DNA of 64,000 nucleotides from NCBI RefSeq assembly GCF_021245985.1, contig NZ_JAJQXA010000015.1:38438-102437 (forward strand), in the 5' to 3' direction. This DNA is from Flavobacterium soyae (GTDB lineage: Bacteria > Bacteroidota > Bacteroidia > Flavobacteriales > Flavobacteriaceae). The position numbers and the translations under genes were made by a program. The notes beneath the pieces are model-generated. The model ran no database searches. It worked only from the letters and a program-made list of their open reading frames with translations, and was not told the origin of the DNA. Shown here piece after piece: positions 46,701 to 53,582 of the stretch; within the stretch, counting starts at the first letter, position 1; each line of letters opens with the position of its first letter.

Positions 46701-47237
46701 GAAAAAGCGAAAAACAACAATGGAATTTCGTTTGATGTTTTCACTAAAAAAGTAAAGAAAGGCGAGAAGGTTCTTTTTGATAATTCGGAAAACATAAACA
46801 CAATTGCTGTCGTTCCAACTTATGACATGGGAGAAAAAGACGATTCAAGATCTGTTGTAATTATAGAAGCAGAAAAGACAAAAACAACGGGAACAGGAAT
46901 CGAGAAAGGAAATTTCAAAAAAGCTGATTATATCGAGTTTACAAAAAAGACAAACAACAGCATAGAGTTTGAAGTAAAACCCGGAGTTGCTGGAATTTAT
47001 TTAATGCGTTTTCGATTTATGAATAAAAATGAAACTCCGATGAAAGTGAAATTCAAAATGGAAGATGCGTACGGAATTTTAATGCGAAATGATACGATTG
47101 AGTTTTTTCCATCACCTGAAAAATGGAAGATTTTGAATACAACTTCTGGGGGTTATATTAACGCAGGAACGTATAAAATTACATTGGAAGGTGATGATTT
47201 GAAGGGATTAATGCTGGATAATTTCGAATTTCAGTAA
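43710..47237 (+). CDS. GH2 glycosidase with malectin and C-terminal beta domains
   Basis: 1175-residue secreted GH2 enzyme. The ATG at 43710 opens the signal peptide (MNRIVFFIFC to VWSQ). Sugar-binding domain (VPHNWDQYYGFRRTKHGNLH, GTAWYKKTV), immunoglobulin-like domain (LWSPSNPYLYKLVTSIYENG), then the barrel: acid/base Glu439 in GLQNES and nucleophile Glu507 in LLNGEYGAW. A malectin-like domain begins at YRVNCGGSELTDSAG (about 740) and runs to SAIAIATKD. The last 200 residues include a carbohydrate-binding-module-like end (VVIIEAEKTKTTG to LDNFEFQ). Known GH2 activities include beta-galactosidase, beta-glucuronidase and alpha-L-arabinopyranosidase, the last two known from RG-II breakdown. 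Which applies here is open. Confidence 0.87.
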   Translation: MNRIVFFIFCFFSSLCFVWSQSKDSGKFRKEISLNSSWETVILDNLPLKEEDFVENPKTDSNWQQVSVPHNWDQYYGFRRTKHGNLHGTAWYKKTVKLDKKDSLKQHFLYFEGVSSYATVWINGKKVGEHKGGRTTFTLDISKAVSFDAANIIVVKVAHPSFIADLPWVCGGCSGEWGFSEGSQPMGIFRPVTLVVTNDVRIQPFGVHIWNDKSVSKQKAILHTTTEIKNYSTSQRNLIVENTLLDSSGKKVAINKSDNKINSGETKEIAQALPEIQNPKLWSPSNPYLYKLVTSIYENGKIIDQLTTSYGIRWVSWPVSRDGKDNRFFINDEPVFINGVCEYEHLIGKSHSFSDEMIHSRIEQIKAGGFNAFREAHQPHNLLYQKELDENGILFWSQFSVHIWYDTPEFKENFKTLLREWIKERRNSPSVVMWGLQNESTIPKEFAEECTQIIREMDPLSASQRIVTTCNGGEGTDWNVVQNWSGTYGGDPLKYHLEMTTQLLNGEYGAWRSADLHTEGEFDQKGTLSENRFSQLMEIKVREAESVKDKIAGQFNWLFASHENPGRVQNGEGFRDIDKVGPVNYKGLFTIWGEPLDAFYMYRANYVSNKTNPMVYIVSHTWPSRWEKPGIKNGIDIYSNCDEVELFNDINKASLGKLKNPGIGQHFQFNNVNIQYNVLYAVGYVNGKAVAKDYIVLNNLPKAPNLDVLTTNKADITKAKSGYNYIYRVNCGGSELTDSAGNTWFSDTHKNGQNSWGSLSWTDNFEKLPDFFASQRTTFDPIKGTKDPELFQSFRYGVDKLRYEFPAPDGEYLVELYFTEPWYGTGGGLDCKGWRLFDVAINDNVVLKDFDIWAEAEHDNALKKTFKVKSIDGKIVISFPNVKASQAIISAIAIATKDIHARPASESLKNIQNLLLDSYDKTNRIASWLDINSKQYSDSDVVFTELPSEVFGADYLQFSSHSKNNGSFTAKEESTVYILVDDKKKTLKGLSDYKKIEEKAKNNNGISFDVFTKKVKKGEKVLFDNSENINTIAVVPTYDMGEKDDSRSVVIIEAEKTKTTGTGIEKGNFKKADYIEFTKKTNNSIEFEVKPGVAGIYLMRFRFMNKNETPMKVKFKMEDAYGILMRNDTIEFFPSPEKWKILNTTSGGYINAGTYKITLEGDDLKGLMLDNFEFQ

Positions 47238-47293
47238 ATGATGGTTTGCCACAAAGGCACAAAGACGCGAAGATTTGTTAACGAATTTTTATT

Positions 47294-47367
47294 GTAGAGA
47301 CGCACCACAGTGCGTCTACGCCCCAATTGTCCATACTGTGTGTTATGCACTGCTGTGCGTCTCTACG
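47294..47367. repeat. Palindrome of the GTAGAGACGCAC family
   Basis: GTAGAGACGCAC and GTGCGTCTCTAC are exact complements. Between them a second pair (ACAGTGCGTCTAC / GCACTGCTGTGC) adds stem. An apparent 69-codon frame here is repeat-derived. Confidence 0.8.
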
Positions 47368-47394
47368 TTAAAACGTTGCAATTATAACGTTCAG

Positions 47395-47487
47395 TTTGTC
47401 ATCCTGAGGAACGAAGGATCACACTCGAAACTCGACAAAGATTGGAGATTTAGTTTGTGTGGGCTCCGACTTCGCTCAGCCTGACAA
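47395..47487. repeat. Extragenic palindrome, GTCATTTCGAC family, copy 8 (degenerate)
   Basis: Left arm TTTGTCATCCTGAGGAACGA, core ACTCGACAAAGATTGGAGAT, right arm decayed to CTTCGCTCAGCCTGACAAAA. Last copy seen in the window. Confidence 0.7.
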
Positions 47488-47525
47488 AATGGTGTCAAAA
47501 AAACGATTAGAATAAAAACATATTT

Positions 47526-49943
47526 ATGATAAAACATAAAAACATATTTCAAAAAATTACAATTGCCTTATTGTTTTCGGTATCCATTTTTGCACAGAAA
47601 CAAGCCAGAATTGTCGAGGATTTTAATAAAAAATGGAACTTCAAATTGGGAGATTATCCTGAAGCAGTCAATGCTAATTATAATGTGTCAGATTGGAGAG
47701 TACTTCAATTGCCACATGATTGGAGTATTGAAGGAGCTTTTGATAAAGATGCGAAAACCAAGCAAGCACAAGGATTTTTACCCGCTGGAAAAGGCTGGTA
47801 CCGCAAAGTTTTTACTATTCCTGCAAATTGGAAAAACAAAACGGTTTCAATTGAATTTGATGGTGTTTTTAAAAACAGCGAAGTTTTCATTAATGGAAAA
47901 TCATTAGGAATTCGTCCAAACGGATATATTTCTTTTGGATATGACTTGACGCAATATTTAAACTTTGGAAAATCAAATACGATTGCTGTAAAAGTAGATA
48001 ACGATGCACAACCCAATTCCAGATGGTACACGGGTTCTGGAATTTACAGAAATGTACGTTTGGTTGCCAGTGAAAAACTGCATGTAGGTAAGTGGGGAAC
48101 TTTTGTAACAACGCCAGAAGTTTCAGCAGAAAAATCAAAAATACATTTAGAAGTTACGATTGATAATGATAATACTTCTGCTAAAGAATTTAAGCTGGTT
48201 ACTTCGGTCGTAAATTCTGAGAATAAAGAAGTTGCGAATTATACTTCGACAGAAAAAATTGGTGCTAAAACATCAGAAAAAACGGTTCATGATTTAGAAG
48301 TAAAACAGCTAAAATTATGGAGTACAGAGAATCCGTATTTATATAAAGTTATTACAAAATTGTATGAGAAATCGAAATTGGTTGATAATTACGAAACGCC
48401 TCTTGGATTTAGATATTTCAATTTTGATTCGGAGAAAGGATTTTCTTTAAACGGAGTTCCAACTAAAATTTATGGAGTTTGTCTGCATCATGATAATGGC
48501 GCTTTGGGTGCGGTTGAAAACATTCATGCGGTTAGAAGAAAACTGACTTTGATGAAAGAAATGGGAGCCAACGCTATCAGAATGTCTCATAATCCACATT
48601 CTTTGGAAATGATGCAATTGTGTGACGAAATGGGGTTTATTGTTCAGGATGAAGCTTTTGATGTTTGGAAAAAGAAAAAAGTAACCAACGATTACCATAA
48701 AGACTGGGATGCCTGGCACAAACAGGATTTAGAAGATTTTATCAAAAGAGATCGCAATCATCCATCGGTTATGATGTGGAGTATTGGTAATGAAATTAGA
48801 GAACAGTTTGATTCGACTGGAATTTCGATTACCAGAGAATTGGCTAAAATTGTAAAATCCTTAGACACGACACGTCCAGTAACTTCGGCTTTGACAGAAA
48901 ATGTAATTGAGAAAAACTTTATTTACCAATCTGGTGCTTTAGATCTTTTGGGATTTAATTACAAACACGAAGATTATAAAGATTTTCCAACGAAATTTAA
49001 AGGACAGAAAATATTGGCTTCAGAAAGTGTTTCGGCTTTAGAAACGCGTGGACATTATGATTTTCCTGACGGAATTAAAGCCTGGCCAACCAAACACGGC
49101 GCTGCGTTTGATGGAAATGCCGATTGGACGGTTTCGGCTTATGATCAGGTGAAATCGTATTGGGGAGCAACGCACGAAGAAAACTGGAAAACGATCAAAA
49201 GTCAGGATTTCATGGCAGGAACTTTTATCTGGACAGGTTTTGATTATATCGGAGAGCCAGATCCGTATCCGTTTCCTGCAAGAAGCTCGTATTTCGGAAT
49301 TGTTGATTTAGCTGGACTTCCTAAAGATGTGTATTATATGTACCAAAGCGAGTGGTCGAATAAAACGGTTCTGCATATTTTCCCGCATTGGAACTGGAAA
49401 AAAGATCAGGAAGTGGAAGTTTGGGCGTATTATAATAATGTCGATGAAGTGGAATTATTCTTAAACGGAAAGTCGTTAGGAAAGAAAGCCAAACAAAATG
49501 ATGATCTGCATATTTCTTGGAGAGTGAAATTTGAGCATGGAACATTGAAAGCGGTTTCGAAAAAGAACGGAAAAGTAGTTTTAGAAAAAGAAATCCGAAC
49601 TGCTGGAGAAGCTTCTAAATTGGATTTACAAGCTGATAAAACTTCAATCAAAAATGATACTTATGATTTGGTTTACGTAACCGTTTCGATGACTGATAAA
49701 GACGGGAATTTACTCCCAAATGCAATGGATTTAATCAATTTTGAAGTTACAGGCGGAGGAAAATTAGTTGGAGTTGATAATGGTTATCAAGCCAATTTGG
49801 ATTCTTTTAAAGCGAATTCCTGTAAATTATTTAATGGAAAATGTATTGCTATTATTCAGTCTAGTGGGAAGAAAGAAAATATTCAATTGAAGGCTTCTAC
49901 AGCTGGTTTACAAGCTTCAACAATTGTAGTTAAGGTGAATTAA
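47526..49943 (+). CDS. GH2 beta-galactosidase-type enzyme
   Basis: 805-residue secreted GH2 protein; signal peptide ends SIFAQ. Sugar-binding domain with LPHDWSIEGAFD, GKGWYRKVFTIP and NSRWYTGSGIYRNVRLV; barrel with GVCLHHDNGALGAV, IRMSHNPHSLEMMQLCDEMG, acid/base Glu423 in SIGNEI and nucleophile Glu500 in ILASESVSAL. After the barrel come a DUF4982-like segment (HIFPHWNWKKDQEVEVWAYY) and a C-terminal immunoglobulin-like domain (DLVYVTVSMTDKDGNLLPNA). This layout is typical of beta-galactosidases of pectin and galactan loci. It is the last PUL gene; a strong bidirectional terminator follows. Confidence 0.9.
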   Translation: MIKHKNIFQKITIALLFSVSIFAQKQARIVEDFNKKWNFKLGDYPEAVNANYNVSDWRVLQLPHDWSIEGAFDKDAKTKQAQGFLPAGKGWYRKVFTIPANWKNKTVSIEFDGVFKNSEVFINGKSLGIRPNGYISFGYDLTQYLNFGKSNTIAVKVDNDAQPNSRWYTGSGIYRNVRLVASEKLHVGKWGTFVTTPEVSAEKSKIHLEVTIDNDNTSAKEFKLVTSVVNSENKEVANYTSTEKIGAKTSEKTVHDLEVKQLKLWSTENPYLYKVITKLYEKSKLVDNYETPLGFRYFNFDSEKGFSLNGVPTKIYGVCLHHDNGALGAVENIHAVRRKLTLMKEMGANAIRMSHNPHSLEMMQLCDEMGFIVQDEAFDVWKKKKVTNDYHKDWDAWHKQDLEDFIKRDRNHPSVMMWSIGNEIREQFDSTGISITRELAKIVKSLDTTRPVTSALTENVIEKNFIYQSGALDLLGFNYKHEDYKDFPTKFKGQKILASESVSALETRGHYDFPDGIKAWPTKHGAAFDGNADWTVSAYDQVKSYWGATHEENWKTIKSQDFMAGTFIWTGFDYIGEPDPYPFPARSSYFGIVDLAGLPKDVYYMYQSEWSNKTVLHIFPHWNWKKDQEVEVWAYYNNVDEVELFLNGKSLGKKAKQNDDLHISWRVKFEHGTLKAVSKKNGKVVLEKEIRTAGEASKLDLQADKTSIKNDTYDLVYVTVSMTDKDGNLLPNAMDLINFEVTGGGKLVGVDNGYQANLDSFKANSCKLFNGKCIAIIQSSGKKENIQLKASTAGLQASTIVVKVN

Positions 49944-50012
49944 ATTTAATCTCATAGAATTACAAAGTTTTTAGCTCTGAGAATGAACTTATAGAAAAGA
50001 ATATTGGATAAA

Positions 50013-50043
50013 AAAAAGCTCCTTAATTTTTAAGGAGCTTTTT
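50013..50043. terminator. Bidirectional Rho-independent terminator
   Basis: AAAAAGCTCCTTAA and TTAAGGAGCTTTTT are perfect complements with a 3-base loop. It lies between two converging genes (GH2 and the PKD lipoprotein) and has A- and T-runs on both sides, so it should stop transcription from either direction and marks the end of the PUL. Confidence 0.9.
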
Positions 50044-50052
50044 CATTATAAA

Positions 50053-50802
50053 TTATTGCCAGCTTAAAAATACTGTGAATTTGACTTTTTGATTTGGCAA
50101 GCTAGAATTATTATATTCTAAATTGATTGTTTCTGGATATGCATTTGCACCTGTCGTATAGTCTGACATTGTAGCATATAGTCTACCTCCAATTTCATTG
50201 CCGCCGAATCCTTCAATTTTAACAATTGTAAATTCATATTTTTTAGATAAATCACTAATTACTTTTGGAGTTTGAAGTGTCCATGAAAGTGGTAATTGTG
50301 TTTTTGTAATATTTTTAAAAATTTCAGAAGAAGTCTGATCCTTATAAGTTTCATCGTCGACAATATAGAATTGAACATTTCCACTTTCCCATTTATTACC
50401 TTCGTAGTCAACAAATGGCATTTCAGTAACTGTAACTTTAGTTATCTTGACACTGGTTGGGACTGGTGCCGCTTTTATTATAATATCTTTTGTTGTAATG
50501 GATGTTCCGCCAGGACCGCTTGTAATTAATTTTATTGTATAGTTACCTGCAGAAGTATAAGTATGAGTTGGATTTTTTTCCGTTGAAGAGGCTGTATCTC
50601 CAAAATCCCATAAATAATCTGTAGCATTTTCAGATTTGTTTTCAAAAGTAATTGTTGCAGGTGCGGTTGTATTATTTCCTATAAATGAAAAGTTAGCAGT
50701 AGGTGCCTCTGCAGTTTCCTCTTTTGGAAAGTTGTCTGATGAACAGCTAGAAAATAATAATAATGATAGTGCAGTAATAAATTGAAATAGATAATTTCTC
50801 AT
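50053..50802 (-). CDS. PKD-domain lipoprotein, function unknown
   Basis: 249-residue lipoprotein (lipobox LFSSC, Cys20, followed by SSDNFPKEE). A PKD domain spans about residues 35-112, with the hallmark YLWDFGDTASSTEKNPTHTY and GNYTIKLITSGPGG. The second half (113-249) is an unassigned beta-rich domain (VKITKVTVTEMPFVDYEGNK, KYEFTIVKIEGFGGNE). No catalytic motif was seen, so binding or adhesion at the cell surface is more likely than catalysis. It stands alone, converging on the PUL and diverging from the DUF4272 gene. Confidence 0.8.
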   Translation of the reverse strand: MRNYLFQFITALSLLLFSSCSSDNFPKEETAEAPTANFSFIGNNTTAPATITFENKSENATDYLWDFGDTASSTEKNPTHTYTSAGNYTIKLITSGPGGTSITTKDIIIKAAPVPTSVKITKVTVTEMPFVDYEGNKWESGNVQFYIVDDETYKDQTSSEIFKNITKTQLPLSWTLQTPKVISDLSKKYEFTIVKIEGFGGNEIGGRLYATMSDYTTGANAYPETINLEYNNSSLPNQKVKFTVFLSWQ

Positions 50803-51029
50803 GGTAAATTTAAGTAATTAGTTTCTTACAAAGAAAAGGAAAATATTTTATTTAAACTAAAAATATTTTCCTTTTTAAATTAATTTATTTTGATTAAGGT
50901 GATGAAGTATTATATAATGGAAATGATTTTTAGTATGTATAATTATGAAAAGAACCTAAAACATTTGGGTTTGCTTTTTTTTATCAAATTAAACCTATAT
51001 TAGCCTAAATAATATTTAAAAGTCGTAAA

Positions 51030-52241
51030 ATGATTTGTACAATTTATTCGCATCATTTAGGTTTTGAAAGAATAAAAGAAATATTTCTTTCGCACATACC
51101 TAAAGGAAGCTTTTTAAACCATCCTGATTTTATTGAATTTGAAGTGAAAGGCGGTATTTTAAGCCCTTCAAAAAAAATAAAAATAGCTTATAGAGAAAGA
51201 GCCGAACCATCTTATAAAATTCCGGAAGTTGACGATTCTGATTTAACTGCTAATTTAAAAGGTCTTTACGGACTCGTTAATTCATTGCTGGCAAAAAATG
51301 AAAAAATAAAGAATTTATTTCTGCATAAAATACAAACCTTAAATTCTGAGTTTTCAATAATTCAGGAAAAGGGCGAGATTAAAGAACTGAAAGCTATTGT
51401 AGAAGAAATTGCAAAAGAGTTTGATGCGATTTTGTTTGCTCAGCCTAATACGAGTATCAGTAAATCAGATTCACAGCATTTTTTAGACAAAGATTTGAAT
51501 TTAATTATAGACGTAAACGGAAATTGCGAAATCGACGATTTAGGCGTAAGTATCAATTCGGGTTATTTTGATGGTGATCAAAATGAGCTTGATGAAGATC
51601 AAATTGAAAGAAAAGCAAAAAACGAAAAAATTCTTGAAAAAGAAAACATAAAAATCAACAGAAATCTGCCTTGTATAGAATCTGAAAGTGAAACTACGCT
51701 TAGAAATCCTAAAGACATTGCTCAAAGAGTCAGTGTACTGGCAGTAACAAATTTAGTTGCGTTTAATAGTATTTCTCCGGAAGAAGCCGTTGATTATTTA
51801 CAGAATTATAAGCTTTGGGATTTTACTACGGATAGAGAAAAAGAGTTTCTTGCCGATCCTACTGATGATAAAAAAATGTATGAAACCTGGAAATGTGAAG
51901 GTATCTGTACTTTGATGTGGGCTTTGAATAAGGTTGAAAAACTCGATTTTCCTAATGAGTTTTGTAATTTAGAAAATATCAGTTCTGAGGATTATCCGGT
52001 TGGGAAAGATAAAGATCCTAATGAATTTATCAATTCAATACATGCTACACGTTCTAAAAGTGAAATTTTAGATACCGCCGATTTATATTACCGATACAAT
52101 TGGGCCTGCGTTGATGAAAGGATTAAAGGACGTCAGATTGAAGAAATAAATCCCGGAATTGTTTACGAAAGACAATATGCCCTTAACTGGCTCATAAATT
52201 ACATGGATCAGGATTGGGATGATGTAACTTGTGATACGTAA
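51030..52241 (+). CDS. DUF4272-domain protein
   Basis: 403-residue cytoplasmic protein without signal peptide. The C-terminal half (about 215-400) fits DUF4272: NPKDIAQRVSVLAVTNLVAF, LWDFTTDREKEFLADP, WKCEGICTLMWALNKVEKLD, YYRYNWACVDERIK and YERQYALNWLINYMDQDWDD. The N-terminal half (1-170) is a separate domain with a Cys/His start (MICTIYSHHLGF) and a long helix around residues 110-140. Function of the family is unknown; no enzyme motif is evident. It is monocistronic and converges on the minus-strand cluster. Confidence 0.75.
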   Translation: MICTIYSHHLGFERIKEIFLSHIPKGSFLNHPDFIEFEVKGGILSPSKKIKIAYRERAEPSYKIPEVDDSDLTANLKGLYGLVNSLLAKNEKIKNLFLHKIQTLNSEFSIIQEKGEIKELKAIVEEIAKEFDAILFAQPNTSISKSDSQHFLDKDLNLIIDVNGNCEIDDLGVSINSGYFDGDQNELDEDQIERKAKNEKILEKENIKINRNLPCIESESETTLRNPKDIAQRVSVLAVTNLVAFNSISPEEAVDYLQNYKLWDFTTDREKEFLADPTDDKKMYETWKCEGICTLMWALNKVEKLDFPNEFCNLENISSEDYPVGKDKDPNEFINSIHATRSKSEILDTADLYYRYNWACVDERIKGRQIEEINPGIVYERQYALNWLINYMDQDWDDVTCDT

Positions 52242-52260
52242 TTTGAGTTATGAGTTATGG

Positions 52261-52283
52261 GTTGTCAATTATCAATTGACAAC
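52261..52283. terminator. Hairpin between converging genes
   Basis: GTTGTCAATT and AATTGACAAC are perfect complements around a 3-base loop, exactly between the stops of the DUF4272 and apbE genes. GAGTTATGAGTTATGGGTTG precedes it, a repeat word also seen near 56400. It probably ends both transcripts, although the T-run is weak. Confidence 0.6.
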
Positions 52284-53273
52284 TTATAATTTATATTTAA
52301 AATTTCTAGACTTAATAACTTTGCCATTATCAGTTATCATAACGCAGCTGTAATTTGGGAATTTTTGAAGCAAAAGCAGGCCTTCTGTCTGGCCTAAAAC
52401 CATCATAGAAGTACTTAATCCGTTGGCGGTTTCAGCATCAGGGCCAAAGACCGTTACACTGCACAAACCTGTTGCGGGATATCCGGTTGCAGGATTTATG
52501 ATGTGAGAATATCGTTTTCCGTTAAAAACAACAAATTTTTCATAACTGCCGGATGTTGTTACCGCACCTTGATTTAAAGGTACAACGGCTAAAACTTTTT
52601 CAGGTTTAAACGGATTTGTAATTCCTATTTTCCAGGGCTGCCCGTTGGGTTGTTTTCCCCAGATGCTCATATCTCCCGAACCGTTTATAATTCCGGCTTG
52701 AATACCTTTTGCGATCATAATCGCTCGGCATTTATCGGTTGCGTAGCCTTCGCCAAGAGCGCCAAAACCAATTTTCATTCCTTTTAATTTTAGGAAGATT
52801 GTCGATTCAACGCTGTCCAGAATAATATTTTTATAGCCCACTTTTTCAACCGATTTTTTTATGGCTTCCGCCGAAGGCATTTCGGTCATTGATCCGTCAA
52901 ATTTCCAGATTCTGTCCATTGCGGCAAAACTAACGTCAAAACTGCCGTTTGTTATTTCAGAAAATTTTATGGCTCTTTGTGTAAGTTCAAAAACTTCGCG
53001 ATCGACTTTTATGGGTTTAACTCCAGCATTTTGATTTACTTGTGAAACTTGTGAATCTGGTTTCCAATCGGATATTAAATTTTCAATTCGCGTAATTTCT
53101 GTAATTACTTCATTGATATTTTGTTCTGCAGTTAAAGAGTCTTTAGCTACAATACTAATATCAAAACGACCTCCCATAAGCAAAGTCGTTCTTTTTCGTA
53201 ATATTTGCGAATGCGCTGATAAACAACAGCTAATTGCAAAAACACATAAAACTTTATTTAGAAATAAATTCAT
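52284..53273 (-). CDS. apbE: FAD:protein FMN transferase (ApbE)
   Basis: 329-residue exported ApbE. It transfers FMN from FAD to a Ser/Thr of exported target proteins. A signal peptide spans the first 22 residues (ends SAHSQ), with two cysteines at 16-17 that could also form a lipidation site. Family blocks: MGGRFDISI, IGFGALGEGYATDKCRAIM, IINGSGDMSIWG, AVTTSGSYEKF and HIINPATGYPATGL. Length is normal. It is the last gene of a minus-strand cluster whose DUF2271 member carries a likely FMN-attachment motif, giving a plausible target close by. Confidence 0.93.
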   Translation of the reverse strand: MNLFLNKVLCVFAISCCLSAHSQILRKRTTLLMGGRFDISIVAKDSLTAEQNINEVITEITRIENLISDWKPDSQVSQVNQNAGVKPIKVDREVFELTQRAIKFSEITNGSFDVSFAAMDRIWKFDGSMTEMPSAEAIKKSVEKVGYKNIILDSVESTIFLKLKGMKIGFGALGEGYATDKCRAIMIAKGIQAGIINGSGDMSIWGKQPNGQPWKIGITNPFKPEKVLAVVPLNQGAVTTSGSYEKFVVFNGKRYSHIINPATGYPATGLCSVTVFGPDAETANGLSTSMMVLGQTEGLLLLQKFPNYSCVMITDNGKVIKSRNFKYKL

Positions 53274-53582
53274 AAGCTTATATTAATAATCTATAATTTT
53301 TAAACACATCCCGAAGCTTTGGGACTATAGTTTTTCTTTATGTATAAATACGTTTCACTTGTTTCAACAAACATAGCTTAACGGGTATTTCACGCAGATT
53401 TTAAAAAGATTTAAGCTGATAAACGCAGATTTTTTATTTAATCTGCTCAAATCTGCAGAATCTGCGTGAAACTTTTTAAGCGACAAACATAATAGCTATG
53501 TGTGAAAATCTTGATTTTTTTTCAATCTCTTTTCTTCAGCTTTAAATCTATGTTTCTATGTGTTTAATAATAACTCAAATGT
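53274..53582. other. 308-base gap in the minus-strand cluster
   Basis: No gene. It contains the palindrome at 53388-53471 and otherwise AT-rich sequence. The size of the gap suggests that apbE may have its own promoter rather than being strictly co-transcribed with the PepSY gene. Confidence 0.6.
53388..53471. repeat. Extragenic palindrome (CACGCAGATT type)
   Basis: TTTCACGCAGATTTTAAAAA and CAGAATCTGCGTGAAA are the outer arms, with ACGCAGATT / AATCTGC units inside. It is the only clear copy of the AATCTGC-type family to the right of 50 kb. Confidence 0.75.

Noticed and set aside
47275..47484. 69-codon frame after the large GH2 gene
   Set aside because: It consists entirely of two palindromic repeats and has no protein-like pattern.
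1409..47487. CRISPR array
   Set aside because: The repeats are dispersed between genes, palindromic, variable in length and orientation, and have no regular spacers; no cas genes are present.
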